From Stammera capleta_O (GTDB taxonomy: Bacteria; Pseudomonadota; Gammaproteobacteria; Enterobacterales; Enterobacteriaceae): 64,000 nt of DNA. Each line of letters starts with the position of its first letter. Positions within the stretch are counted from its first letter, which is position 1. The translations under genes and the position numbers were made by a program. The stretch covers positions 1-64,000 of the forward strand of contig CP144846.1 in assembly GCA_036689515.1 (NCBI GenBank), in the 5' to 3' direction. Positions 20,077 through 34,835 of the stretch are shown here, piece by piece. A model generated the notes under the pieces. It searched no databases, had not been told where the DNA came from, and saw only the letters and a list, made by a program, of their open reading frames with translations.

Positions 20077-20694
20077 TTAGTTAATATTTTTTTTATATCC
20101 TTTAGCAATTATATATATTTCTTTAGAAGATATATAGGATGAAATAGGTTTTAGTATTTTAACAAAAATAAAAATTTTTTTTATTTTTTTTAAAAAATTA
20201 GAAAATATTCTTCCTAAGAAACATTTAATTACTAAGTTACCGTTTTTAATTAATTTTTTTTTACATAAAATTAATATTATTTTTATAATTTTGTTAAATT
20301 TAGGATTATCAATTTGGTTAAAACCAGTTAAATTAGGAGATATATCAGATAAAATAGTATTAATAATATGATTTTTTGTTTTATTTATTATTGAATTAAA
20401 TATTTTTTTATTACAAATATCACCATGAATAAAAATTTCATTTTTAATTTTTTTAATTTTTAGAATATCACAACAAAATATTTTTCCTTTATTACCAATT
20501 ATTTTATATATAAATTGTATTCAACCTCCTGGATGACATCCTAAATCTATTATATTGTATCCTTTTTTTAATATTTTATTTTTTTTTTGTATTTCGTTTA
20601 ATTTAAATCAAGATCTAGATTTAAATTTTTTTTTTTTTGATAAAATAGTATATTTATTTTTAAATTTATAATGAATTCATTTTTTTTTGGACAT
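20077..20694 (-). CDS. rlmE: 23S rRNA 2'-O-ribose U2552 methyltransferase
   Basis: RrmJ/FtsJ methylates U2552 in the 23S A-loop at a late step of 50S assembly. Three TGA(Trp) hide this 205-aa protein (E. coli 209). SAM-binding motif I reads IIDLGCHPGGW. The K-D-K-E catalytic set is visible: RSWFKLNEI, LSDISPN, VIKCF, and SKEIYIIA. Forms the ancestral pair with ftsH, 29 bp downstream. Confidence 0.93.
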
Positions 20695-20735
20695 ATTATT
20701 TAATTATAAATTAATGATTTAAACAATAAATATAA

Positions 20736-21209
20736 TTAATATTTTATATTTAAAATTTTATATTTTATTTTTCCCATTGGTGTGTTTACAAGGATTATAT
20801 CATTAATTTTTTTATTAATTAATTGTTTAGATAAAGGAGAATTTATAGATATTAATTTTTTTTTAATATCAGATTCGTCATCTCCTACAATACAATATGT
20901 AAATATATTATTATTTTTTAAATTTTTAATTGTTACTGTAGAACCAAAAATTATTTTATTTTTTATTTTTAGTTTAGATATATCTATGATTTGGGCATTT
21001 AATAATTTAATTTCTATTTCTCTAATTTTTTTTTCACAAATAAATTGTTCTTCTTTAGCAGCATGATATTCAGCATTTTCTTTTAAATCACCAAATTTTC
21101 TTGCTTCTTTAATTAATTTTAGTATTTGAGGTCGTTTAGTTTGTTTTAATATATTTAGTATATTGCGTAATTTTTTTTCTCCTTTAATAGTCATTAAAGT
21201 TTTGTTCAT
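20736..21209 (-). CDS. greA: Transcription elongation factor GreA
   Basis: Stimulates transcript cleavage by backtracked RNA polymerase. The 157-aa protein (E. coli 158) shows the coiled-coil region TKRPQILKLIKEARKFGDLKENAEYHAAKEEQ with the acidic tip (GDLKENAEY) needed for cleavage, and the C-terminal FKBP-like domain ending SPLSKQLINKKINDIILVNTPMG. Lies between obgE and rlmE as in E. coli without the intervening dacB and yhbY. Confidence 0.97.
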   Translation of the reverse strand: MNKTLMTIKGEKKLRNILNILKQTKRPQILKLIKEARKFGDLKENAEYHAAKEEQFICEKKIREIEIKLLNAQIIDISKLKIKNKIIFGSTVTIKNLKNNNIFTYCIVGDDESDIKKKLISINSPLSKQLINKKINDIILVNTPMGKIKYKILNIKY

Positions 21210-21244
21210 TTTTATACCTTTAATTTATATAAAATAAGAAATTT

Positions 21245-22270
21245 TTAATTTTTATATTTTTTTTTTAAAAAATTATATAATTTAATAGATAAATTTTTCA
21301 ATCCATATTTTTTTAATGATGATATTATAAAATATGATTTTATAAATTTTATTTTATTTATTGTTTTATTTATTATTTTATGTAAATATTTTTTATTTAT
21401 TAAATCTGATTTATTAAAAATTATTCATTGTTCTTTTTTGTGTATAAATTTATTATATAAATTTAATTCATTATTAATTATTTTAATGTTTTGAATTATA
21501 TTTTTATAATTTTTTTGTATTTCTACTATATGTAAAATAATTTTACATTTATTTAAATGTTTTATAAAATTTATTCCTAATCCTAAATTTTTATTTGATC
21601 CTTTAATTAATGCAGGTGTATCTATTATATTAAATTTTGTATTTTTATTTTTAATTATTAATTGTCCTAAAATAGGATATAATGTAGTAAAAGGATAATT
21701 TTTAATTTTAGATTTTGAATATGTAATTTGATTAATTAATGTAGATTTACCAGAATTAGGTAATCCTATTATACCTATATCAACTTTATATATTAATTCT
21801 AATTTAACATTTAATTTTTCTCCTTTTTTACCTTTAGTAAATTGATTAGGAGATCTATTTGTAGATGATTTAAATTTATTATTTCCTATTCCATTTTTAC
21901 CTCCTTTAGCAATTAGTATTATTTGATTATTTTTAGTTAGTTTATATTTTTTTTTTTTTTTGTTTAATATAGTAATTTTAGTACCTATAGGAATTTTAAT
22001 ATAAATATTTTTTCCATTTTTACCTGTACAATTTTTTTTTCCTCCTTTAAATCCATCAAATGATTTAATTATTTTTTTATTTTTTAATGAATTTAATGAA
22101 TTTATATTATTATTTGTAATAAAGTATATATTACCTCCACAACCTCCGTTACCACCATCTGGACCTCCTTTATATATATATTTGTTTCTATAAAAACTTA
22201 CTGTTCCATCACCTCCGTTACCTGCGATTAATGTTATAATAATTTTGTTTGATAAATTATTTATATTCAC
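21245..22270 (-). CDS. obgE: GTPase ObgE/CgtA
   Basis: Essential ribosome-assembly GTPase. The glycine-rich Obg fold is clear (ITLIAGNGGDGTVSFYRNKY, GGPDGGNGGCGG). The G domain has GLPNSGKST, switch FTTLYPILGQL, IDTPALIKGS and NKSD. One TGA lies at 21425 (W in EQWIIFNKSD). 341 aa against 390 in E. coli: the acidic C-terminal extension is gone. Starts 1 bp after rpmA ends, in the order rplU-rpmA-obgE. Confidence 0.95.
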
Positions 22271-22271
22271 T

Positions 22272-22526
22272 TTAATTAATTATACTAATAAATTTACGTT
22301 GATTAAGTCCTTTTTTTTCAAATTTTATTATTCCATTTTTTAAAGCGAATAAAGTATGATCTTTACTGCATTTTACATTTTTACCAGCATGGAATTTTGT
22401 TCCTCTTTGTTTTACTATTATATTTCCAATTTTTACAAATTGTCCTCCATATTTTTTTATTCCTAATCTTTTGGAGTGAGAATCTCTTCCATTTTTGGTT
22501 GATCCACCTGCTTTTTTATGTGCCAT
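22272..22526 (-). CDS. rpmA: 50S ribosomal protein L27
   Basis: 84 aa (E. coli 85), with the N-terminal MAHKKAGGSTKNGRDSHSKR whose extension reaches the peptidyl-transferase centre, then RLGIKKYGGQFVKIGNIIVKQRGTKFHAG. One base separates it from rplU, and one from obgE. Strongly conserved relative to neighbours. Confidence 0.98.
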   Translation of the reverse strand: MAHKKAGGSTKNGRDSHSKRLGIKKYGGQFVKIGNIIVKQRGTKFHAGKNVKCSKDHTLFALKNGIIKFEKKGLNQRKFISIIN

Positions 22527-22527
22527 G

Positions 22528-22836
22528 TTATATTTTTTTAATAGTATTTATTAATAATTGTGTTAATTTTTGTCTGTGTCCGTACATTTTTTTATAATTT
22601 TTTCTTCTTTTAAATTTTAATATTTTTATTTTTTTATTTTTAAAATGTTTAATTATTTTGGCTAAAATTAAATATTTTTTTGTTTTTTTTCCTAATATAA
22701 TTATGTTTTTTTTGAATAATAAAATTATTTTTAATTTTATTATTTTTCCTATTGGTTTATTTATTTTTTCAACATATATATTTTGGTTATTTTTAATATT
22801 ATATTGTTTACCACCAGATTCTATTATAGCGTACAT
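22528..22836 (-). CDS. rplU: 50S ribosomal protein L21
   Basis: Binds 23S rRNA near L20. 102 aa (E. coli 103); MYAIIESGGKQYNIK start and C-terminal KFKRRKNYKKMYGHRQKLTQLLI are diagnostic. First gene of the rplU-rpmA-obgE cluster. The upstream 272-bp gap shared with divergent tldD must carry the promoters. Confidence 0.97.
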   Translation of the reverse strand: MYAIIESGGKQYNIKNNQNIYVEKINKPIGKIIKLKIILLFKKNIIILGKKTKKYLILAKIIKHFKNKKIKILKFKRRKNYKKMYGHRQKLTQLLINTIKKI

Positions 22837-23108
22837 TATTTATTATTTTTAAATTCAATTAAGTACTTTAAATTGATTTTAATAATATCAAATTAAATTA
22901 GTTAGTTAAAGAATTAAATTATATTTATTTGTTTTTAATTTTTTTTTTTAAAATTTAATTATTTATAATTAATAAATAATATAATATGTTATTATAATAT
23001 AATATATATAATATATAAAAAATTATTTATTATATTAAATTATTATTTAATAGTTAATATAAATGAAAATTATTTATTTAAATTAATTTATATTTTTTAG
23101 GTATAAAT

Positions 23109-24563
23109 ATGAGTTTTGATGTTATAGAAGATAAAATTTTAAAAAAGAATAATATTTGTATATTTGATTTGTTAAATTTAATTAATGAATTATTTTTATA
23201 TAAATTTGATTATGGAGATATTTATTTTCAAGATTCATGTAGAGAATATTTATTAATAGAGAATGAAAAGGTTAAAAATAATTATTTAAATATTAATAGT
23301 GGAGTTAGTTTAAGATTAAATATTTATGATAAAACTATATTTTCTTGTACTAATAATATTAATAAAAATTCGATATTTAAAATAATTAAAAATTTTAAAT
23401 CTATATTAGATAATAATATTTTAGTTAAAAAAAAAAAATTATTGATGATAAATAATAATTTAATAAATAATTTTATTTCTCCTATTAATTTTAATTTAAA
23501 TAAAGATAAAATTAATTTATTATTATATTTGAATAATTATATTAAAAAATTAGATAATAGAATCAATTATATATCTTTAAATTTAAATAGTAAATATGAT
23601 TTAATATTAATTGTCAATACTGATGGTGAGTATTCTTGAGATATTAGACCTTTAATTAATTTATATATAAAAGTTCAAATAGAAAATAATAATTGTAAAG
23701 AAGTAGGTATAAGTGGTGGAGGGGGATGTTATGATTTTAATAATTTAATTTCTAAGAAGATAAATAATTTAAATATATTAAAATATTGAGCTAATGAAGC
23801 TGTTAGAATAGCTATTAATAATTTAAATGCTGTAAATGCACCTATAGGTAAAATGCCTATAGTATTAGGTTCTGGTTCTCCTGCTATTTTATTACATGAA
23901 GCAATAGGTCATGGATTAGAAGGTGATTTTAATAGAAGAGGTGTATCTTTATTTAATAATTTATTAGGTAAGAAAATTGCTTCAAGTTTATGTACTATAG
24001 TTGATGATAATACAATATTAGGTAAATGTGGATCTATAAATATAGATGATGAAGGTGTATTGGCTCAAAAGAGAATATTAGTTAAAAATGGAATTTTAAA
24101 ATCTTTTATGTTAGATAAGTTAAATGCTCGTTTAATGAATATGTTACCTAATGGTAGTGCTAGAAGAGAATCATTTTTTCATATTCCTTGTCCTAGAATG
24201 ACTAATACCTATTTGAAAAATGGAAATAGTTTATTTTTAGATGTAATTAATAGTGTTGATTATGGTTTATATATAGCTAATTTATCTAGTGGACAAGTTG
24301 ATATTACATCTGGAAATTTTGTTTTTACTATATTAGAAGGGTATTTAATAAAAAAAGGTAAAATAGTTAATTCTATAAAAGGTGCTACATTAATAGGTTC
24401 TAGTATAAAAACTATGAAAAAGATTAGTATGATTTGTAATGATTTGAAGTTTGATGATGGATTAGGTATATGTGGAAAAGATAATCAAAATGTACCTGTA
24501 GGTATAGGTCAACCTACATTGAAAGTAGATTCCATGATAGTAGGTGGTATAAATAAAAAATAA
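23109..24563 (+). CDS. tldD: TldD metalloprotease subunit
   Basis: TldD pairs with TldE/PmbA to form a zinc protease that degrades unfolded peptides through a narrow tunnel; in E. coli it matures microcin B17 and degrades CcdA. 484 aa (E. coli 481), two TGA(Trp). The zinc motif HEAIGHGLEGDFNRRG (HExxxH type) is intact, as are GGGGCYDF and the C-terminal GLGICGKDNQNVPVGIGQP, which distinguish TldD from PmbA. The partner pmbA is not in this window. Retention suggests a role in peptide turnover. Confidence 0.94.
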
Positions 24564-24574
24564 ATTAATTATAT

Positions 24575-24994
24575 ATGAAAAATAATAATTTAAAAATAAA
24601 TAAATGATATTTATTAAATGCTAAAGATAAAATTTTAGGTAGATTATCCACTAAAATAGTATATTTATTAATGTGTAAAAATTATTTTTATTATTTGCAA
24701 AATTATTTTTTAGATAATTATGTTGTAGTAATTAATGCTAAAAAAATAGTTGTTACTGGTAATAAATTTAATAATAAGTTGTATTATAGTCATAGTGGAT
24801 ATATAGGTAATTTAAAAAAGTTATGTTTTAAAGATTTATTGAAAAAATCTCCTAGTAAAATTATTTATTATAGTGTTAAAGGTATGTTACCAAAAAATAA
24901 TTTGGGCAGAAAAATGTTAAGTAGATTAAAAATATATAATAATGATATTCATAATCATAATTCACAAAAATTAATTTTTATTGATAATATTTAA
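24575..24994 (+). CDS. rplM: 50S ribosomal protein L13
   Basis: Early 50S assembly protein, 139 aa (E. coli 142). KWYLLNAKDKILGRLSTKIV at the N terminus (Trp is TGA), DNYVVVINAKKIVVTGNK and VKGMLPKNNLGRKMLSRL are diagnostic. The start at 24575 follows tldD by 11 bp. rpsI begins 1 bp after its stop. Confidence 0.96.
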
Positions 24995-24995
24995 T

Positions 24996-25388
24996 ATGAA
25001 ATATAATACTGGTCGTCGAAAAAGTTCTTCTTCTAGAGTTTTCATAAAAAAAGGTAATGGAAAAGTTATTGTAAATAATATTGAAATAAATAAATATTTT
25101 TTTATGAAAAAATTACAATTAATTATTTTTCAGCCTTTTAATGTTATTAATGATAAAAATTGTATAATTAAAAATTTTGATTTTTATATTACTGTTAAAG
25201 GTGGTGGTATTTTTTCTCAAGCTGTTTCTATTAGATATGCTATTAGTAAATTTTTACTATCATTAAATAGTGAATATCGTACAAAATTAAGAACATGAGG
25301 TTTTATAACAAGAGATTCTAGAGAAGTAGAAAGAAAAAAATATGGTTTTAGAAAGTCACGTTGTAAGCATCAATTTTCTAAGCGTTAA
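24996..25388 (+). CDS. rpsI: 30S ribosomal protein S9
   Basis: 130 aa as in E. coli; its C-terminal KHQFSKR tail reaches the P-site tRNA. Start MKYNTGRRKSSSSRVF aligns with the family, so the ATG at 24996 is chosen over an in-frame ATG at 24981 inside rplM. VKGGGIFSQAVSIRYAISKFLL and the R-rich C terminus are conserved. One Trp is TGA (25298 region). Confidence 0.96.
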
Positions 25389-25393
25389 AATTT

Positions 25394-27913
25394 ATGTGTT
25401 TAAATTTAAGTCCTATTATAAAACAATATTTAAAAATAAAAAAAAAATATCCTAATTTATTAGTATTTTATCAAGTAGGTGATTTTTATGAATTATTTTT
25501 TGATGATGCTAAAAGAATTTCTTGTTTATTAAATATAGTTTTAACTGAAAAAAAGTTTGTAAAACAAAATAATGTACCTATGGCTGGAGTACCTGTACAT
25601 TCTTATAAAAAATATATTTTAAAATTAATTAAATTAGGAGAATCTATTGTAATTTGTGATCAAATTAATAATAATATTAAAAATAATAAATTAATAAAAA
25701 GAAAAGTAGTTAAAATTATTACTCCAGGAACAGTTTCAGATGATGATTTTTTAGATTTTGATAAAGATAATTTTATAGTTAGTGTATGATGTGTTAAAAA
25801 TAAATTTGGTTATTCTTTATTAGATATTTTTAGTGGTAAATTTTATTTATCAGAATTAAATAATTTAGATGAATTAAAAACTGAGTTATATAAAACTAAT
25901 CCATCTGAAATATTATATTCTGATAAAAATTTAAATTTTGATTTTTTTTCGAATTATAATAGTTTACGTGTTCTTTCTTTAGATAAATTTGAATATAAAA
26001 AGAATTTAAATATTTTATTGAATCATTTTAATATTTTAAATTTAAATTGTTTTGGTATTAGTGATAAAAATTTAGGTATTATACCTGCAGGTTGTTTATT
26101 ACATTATGTAAAATGTACACAATTAATTGATTTGAAACATATTGATAAAATTAAATTAATAAATAATAAAAATTATATTTTTATTGATTATTATTCTATT
26201 AAAAATTTAGAATTAATAAATTCTTTAAATAACAATGAAAAGTTTACTTTGTTTTATGTTTTAAATTCGACATTAACTCCTATGGGTAATCGTTTGTTAA
26301 GAAGGTGATTATTAAGTCCATTAAATAATATTGTTGAAATAAATAATAGACATTTAATAATGAATTTTATTAAAAATAAAAATTATAAATTAAGATTTTA
26401 TTTAAAAAAAATAGGAGATTTAGAAAGAATTTTGGGGCGTATATCATTAAAAAATGTAAATGTAAATGATTTAATTAAATTAAAAGAATATTTTAAAGTT
26501 ATTTTATATATTATAAAAATAATTAAAGATTTTAATAAATTAAAATTTTTTATATATTTTGTTGAAAGTAGTGTAATTATTAAAAAAATAATTTCTTTAA
26601 TTAAATCTACAATTGTTAAAAATTATAGAAAACATGGTTATTTTATTTTAAAAGGGTATTCTAAAAAATTTGATAAATTAAGATATTTTATTGATTCTAG
26701 TAATAAATATATTAATGATTTAGAATTAAGGGAAATTAAAAAAACTAGAATAAAAAAATTACGTATTAAATATAATAAAATACATGGTTTTTATATACAA
26801 ATAAATAAATTAGATTATAAATTTGTTCCTAGTAATTATATTAAATATCAATCTTTAAAGAATTGTAAAAGATATTTTTTAAAAGAATTAAAAGAATTTG
26901 AAATAAAATTATTTAATGTTAAGAAAGAAATTTTATTGTTAGAAAAAAAAATTTTAGATAAAATAATAAATTATATTATTAATTATATTGTTGAATGTAA
27001 TTTAGTTTCTAATTTAATTGCTAAATTGGATGTTTTGTGTTGTTTTATAGAACGATCAGAAACATTAAATTATACAAAACCTATTTTTGTAAATGATTCT
27101 ATTTTAAAGTTATATAATAGTCGTCATCCTATATTAGAATCTAATTCAGATATTGATTTTATTTCTAATGATTCATTTTTTGATACTAATATACGTACAT
27201 TATTAATTACTGGACCTAATATGGGTGGTAAAAGTACTTATATGAGACAAATAGCTTTAATAACTATTATGGCTTATATAGGATGTTATGTACCTGCTGA
27301 TAAATGTTATATTGGTCCTATAAGTAAAATATTTACTAGAATTGGATTTTATGATGATTTATCTTCTAATAAATCTTCTTTTATGGTAGAAATATCAGAA
27401 ATTTCTTACATTATAAATAATGTTAATAAAAATAGTTTAGTTTTAATTGATGAAATGGGTAGAGGTACATCTTTTTATGAAGGTATTTCTTTAGCATGAT
27501 CCTGTTTAAATTATATTTCTAAAAATATTCAATGTATGACTTTATTTTCTACTCATTTTTATGAATTAATAAAAATTGGTAATTTTTATAAAAATATAAG
27601 GTGTTTTTATTTTGATTATATTAAGAAAAAGAATAATTTAATTTTTTTATATAAACTTAAATTAGGATATTGTAAGAATAGTTGTGGTATTTATATAGCA
27701 TATAAATGTAAATTACCATTATCTATTATAAATAGTTTTATATTTATATTTAATAGAATTGATTCTTTTATTTTTAAAGATAAATTAAATATTTTATATA
27801 ATAAAAAATATAATGATATATATAAAATTATTAAAAAATTAGATTTAAATTTGTCTATAAATGATATTATTAAAAATATTAATTTAATTAAAAAAAAATT
27901 ATTAATTAAATAA
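25394..27913 (+). CDS. mutS: DNA mismatch repair protein MutS
   Basis: Recognises mismatches and starts repair with MutL. 839 aa (E. coli 853), so all domains are present once three TGA are read as Trp. Mismatch-binding GDFYELFFDDA (Phe-x-Glu), Walker A in ITGPNMGGKSTYMRQ, Walker B LIDEMGRGTSFYEG, and the STHFYEL motif are intact. The mid-region (lever/clamp) is Lys/Asn-rich and diverged. Sits 5 bp after rpsI, a junction not seen in E. coli. mutL lies about 7 kb downstream. Confidence 0.97.
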
Positions 27914-27928
27914 TTTATTGAGGTTAAA

Positions 27929-28270
27929 ATGAATCATTATGAAATTGTATTTTTAGTATATCCTGATAAAACAATGTATATTAAAAGTATAGTTAGTTAT
28001 TATATTAATTTTATTAATAAAGAAAAAGGAAAAATTTATAGATTAGAAGATTGGGGTTTAAAATATTTATCTTATTCTATAAATAATATGTATAAAGCTC
28101 ATTATATATTAATGAATATTGAATTGTATAGTTATAAAATTAAAAAGATTATAAATAATTTAAGATTAAATGATAGTATATTAAGATTTATAATAATAAA
28201 AAAAAATCATGCTGTTACTAATAATTCTATAATGAATAAAAAAAGTAATATTTTAAATTTTAATTTTTAA
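27929..28270 (+). CDS. rpsF: 30S ribosomal protein S6
   Basis: 113 aa with MNHYEIVFLVYPDKT at the N terminus and RLEDWGLKYLSYSINNMYKAHYILMNIE; the Trp here is a TGG, one of the few retained. The acidic C-terminal tail of E. coli S6 is gone. priB, which in E. coli sits between rpsF and rpsR, is lost, leaving 14 bp. Confidence 0.95.
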   Translation: MNHYEIVFLVYPDKTMYIKSIVSYYINFINKEKGKIYRLEDWGLKYLSYSINNMYKAHYILMNIELYSYKIKKIINNLRLNDSILRFIIIKKNHAVTNNSIMNKKSNILNFNF

Positions 28271-28284
28271 ATAAGTAATTTAAT

Positions 28285-28509
28285 ATGTATAAAAATAAAA
28301 ATAGAGTAAATAATAATTTTTTATTAGATAAAAAATGTGATATAGATTATAAAAACATAGATATTTTAAAAAAATATATTACAGAGTGTTATAAAATTAT
28401 ACCTAGTAGAATTACTGGAATATCAGCTAAATTACAGCGTAAATTATCTAAATCTATTAAAATAGCTAGATATTTAGCTTTATTACCTTATACTGATTTA
28501 CATAAATAA
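28285..28509 (+). CDS. rpsR: 30S ribosomal protein S18
   Basis: 74 aa (E. coli 75). The C-terminal two thirds carries IDYKNIDILKKYITECYKIIPSRITG and SIKIARYLALLPYTD, which fit the family. The N terminus is Asn/Lys-rich and diverged. Binds next to S6 on the platform. In the rpsF-rpsR-rplI operon. Confidence 0.93.
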   Translation: MYKNKNRVNNNFLLDKKCDIDYKNIDILKKYITECYKIIPSRITGISAKLQRKLSKSIKIARYLALLPYTDLHK

Positions 28510-28531
28510 ATATAATTATAAAAAGATTTAT

Positions 28532-28990
28532 ATGAAAAAAAAAATTAAAGTAATTATTTTAGATAAATATATTACTAATATAGGTAATATTATTAGTGTT
28601 AAACCTGGTTATGCTAGAAATTATTTAATACCTAATTTTAAAGCTGTGTATGCTAATGATATTAATATAAAAAAATTTAGTAAAAAATATATTTCTTTAA
28701 TAAATGGATCTAAAAAAAAATTTATATATAAAAATGAAATATATAAAAAAATTATTAAATTATCTCCATTAGAATTTTGTTTAAGAAGTGATGATAATAA
28801 TAAATTATTTTGTAGTGTAAAATCTGTAGATATTAAAAATTTAATTTTTAAAAAATTAAATATAAAGATTTCTGAGAAATATATTTTATTTCCTAAAGGT
28901 CCTATTAAATATTTAGGTGATTATATTATTAAAATTAATTTGTGTAAAAATATAATATTTGATTTTTCAATAAAAATTAAAAAATTATAA
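28532..28990 (+). CDS. rplI: 50S ribosomal protein L9
   Basis: 152 aa (E. coli 149). N-domain KVIILDKYITNIGNIISVKPGYARNYLIPNFKAVYA is the diagnostic block; the connecting helix and C-domain are present but diverged. Last gene before the rRNA leader. Confidence 0.94.
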   Translation: MKKKIKVIILDKYITNIGNIISVKPGYARNYLIPNFKAVYANDINIKKFSKKYISLINGSKKKFIYKNEIYKKIIKLSPLEFCLRSDDNNKLFCSVKSVDIKNLIFKKLNIKISEKYILFPKGPIKYLGDYIIKINLCKNIIFDFSIKIKKL

Positions 28991-29315
28991 ATAATATTTT
29001 TATTATTTTTATTAATATTTTTAAATATTATTTAAATTTTTTTATTTTAATATTAGTTAGATAATATTTAATTTAAAAATTTTATTAAGTTATTTTAATT
29101 AATTTAAATTTTGAAATATTTTTTATTAAAAAAAAATTAAAAATATCTTGTTTTATTTTAATTTTGTTGTTATATTAATTAACATTAATAATAATTAATT
29201 ATTTTGTTTTAATAATTAATTAGTTCTTTTAAATAAATAATTTTTGTAGATATATTATAAATATATTACATATATTTAAATTTTTTTTAAAAAAGATTTA
29301 AAACATAGTTGGTTT
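28991..29315 (+). promoter_or_regulatory. rRNA operon leader region (325 bp, no gene)
   Basis: No protein or RNA gene is visible. The region must contain the rrn promoter, but several AT-rich -10-like sites make a choice impossible. Two leader elements can be argued: a boxA-like GTTCTTTTAAA at 29223-29233, identical to one in the 16S-23S spacer, and ATTACATAT at 29265-29273, complementary to a segment just after 16S. No FIS-like or GC-rich discriminator element is evident. Confidence 0.6.
29223..29233 (+). promoter_or_regulatory. boxA-like antitermination element, rrn leader
   Basis: GTTCTTTTAAA resembles the E. coli rrn boxA (GCTCTTTAACA) bound by NusB-S10. The same 11-mer recurs at 31023-31033 in the spacer before 23S, where E. 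coli also has a boxA. Position in both leader and spacer supports the call more than the sequence alone. Confidence 0.5.
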
Positions 29316-30882
<1,567 letters not shown>

Positions 30883-30946
30883 TTAATAATATGTAATTAT
30901 TTTTATCTACATTAATTATTTATAAAAATATGAAAGTAGTATGTTT

Positions 30947-31019
30947 GTCCTCTTCGTCTAGAGGCTTAGGACATCGCTCTTTCACGGCGGCAACAGGGGT
31001 TCGAATCCCCTAGAGGACG
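30947..31019 (+). tRNA. tRNA-Glu (anticodon TTC), 16S-23S spacer
   Basis: GTCCTCT/AGAGGAC acceptor, anticodon loop CTTTCAC, T-loop TTCGAAT, discriminator G. Nearly identical to E. coli tRNA-Glu. A lone spacer tRNA-Glu is the arrangement of E. coli rrnB, C, E and G. No CCA encoded. Confidence 0.98.
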
Positions 31020-31022
31020 CTT

Positions 31023-31033
31023 GTTCTTTTAAA
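31023..31033 (+). promoter_or_regulatory. boxA-like element, 16S-23S spacer
   Basis: Second copy of GTTCTTTTAAA, placed between tRNA-Glu and the 23S processing stem as in E. coli, where the spacer boxA re-recruits the antitermination complex. Moderate support. Confidence 0.5.
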
Positions 31034-31042
31034 ATTTATAAG

Positions 31043-31059
31043 ACATTTTAAAGTTGTGA

Positions 31060-31066
<7 letters not shown>
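31043..31066 (+). repeat. 23S processing-stalk, 5' arm
   Basis: 24-bp arm perfectly complementary to 33984-34007. Pairing would close the 23S precursor into the long stem normally cut by RNase III, and it includes the first bases of mature 23S. Some G-U extension is possible outward. Confidence 0.88.
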
Positions 31067-33983
<2,917 letters not shown>

Positions 33984-33991
<8 letters not shown>

Positions 33992-34007
33992 CACAACTTT
34001 AAAATGT
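33984..34007 (+). repeat. 23S processing-stalk, 3' arm
   Basis: Exact reverse complement of 31043-31066, overlapping the mature 23S 3' end. This is the partner strand of the RNase III processing stem. Confidence 0.88.
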
Positions 34008-34024
34008 TTTGTTTGTATAATTAA

Positions 34025-34144
34025 TACCTGGCGATAATAGCATAATGGTACCACCTGAATCCATTCCGAACTCAGAAGTGAAATATTATAGCGCTGATGG
34101 TAGTGTAAGAGTTTCTTATGTGAGAGTAAGTCATTGCCAGGTAT
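34025..34144 (+). rRNA. rrf: 5S ribosomal RNA
   Basis: 120 nt; TACCTGGCGATAATAGC at the 5' end, CCGAACTCAGAAGTGAAA in loop region, and the closing CATTGCCAGGTAT that pairs with the 5' end. Lies 33 bp after 23S in a standard rrn order. Confidence 0.97.
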
Positions 34145-34159
34145 TATTTGTTATTTATA

Positions 34160-34233
34160 GGTGCGATAGTTCAGTAGGTTAGAATACCAGCCTGTCACGC
34201 TGGGGGTCACGGGTTCGAGTCCCGTTCGTACCG
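34160..34233 (+). tRNA. tRNA-Asp (anticodon GTC)
   Basis: GGTGCGA/TCGTACC acceptor, anticodon loop CTGTCAC, T-loop TTCGAGT, discriminator G. The 5S-tRNA-Asp linkage matches E. coli rrnC (aspT) and rrnH (aspU). In rrnC, trpT follows aspT; here orn follows instead and no tRNA-Trp is present. Confidence 0.98.
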
Positions 34234-34262
34234 GTTGAAAAAAAAAATGTATTTTATATTTT

Positions 34263-34835
34263 ATGTGTTTTAATGAAAATAATTTAATTTGAATTGATTT
34301 AGAAACTACTAGTTTAGATTTTAATAATGGTAAAATATTAGAAATTTCTGTTTTAATTACTGATTGTTATTTAAATATTATCTCTATAATTAATAGTATA
34401 GTTATACATCAAAAAGACAAATATTTAAATAATATGGATAAATGAAATTTAAATATTCATAGTAATACAGGTTTAATTAAAAAAGTTAAAAATAGTAAAA
34501 TAAATGTTTTACAAGCAGAAAATTTAATAATTAATTTTTTAAAAAAATTTGTACCAAAAGGTGTATCTCCTATATGTGGAAATACTGTTGCACAAGATAG
34601 AAAATATATATGTAAATATATGCCTTTATTAGAATCATATTTTAATTATAGACATATAGATGTAAGTACAATTAAAGAATTATTAATTAGATGAATACCT
34701 AATTTTAACTGTTATATTAAATTAAATAAACATATTGCTTTTTTTGATATAATAGAATCTGTTTATGAATTAATTTATTATCGTAGTTTTTTATATTTAA
34801 AAAATAATAGTTTTTTAGAATTTAAGCGGAAATAG
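34263..34835 (+). CDS. orn: Oligoribonuclease
   Basis: Degrades 2-5 nt RNA fragments to mononucleotides, the last step of RNA decay. DEDDh-family residues are visible: LIWIDLETTSLD at 9-20, CGNTVAQDRKYI, and HIAFFDIIESVYELIYYR with the catalytic His and Asp. Three TGA(Trp) mask the frame. 190 aa against 181 in E. coli: the ancestral stop is lost and the new TAG lies 10 nt inside tRNA-Gly, so the last codons and stop are part of the tRNA gene. orn next to tRNA-Gly(GCC) is E. coli gene order. Confidence 0.93.

Noticed and set aside
24644..24652. DnaA-box-like TTATCCACT
   Set aside because: Single match inside rplM coding sequence; no cluster or origin features.
25394..27913. mutS split into four ORFs
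   Set aside because: The pieces share one frame and the separations are TGA only; length equals the family's.
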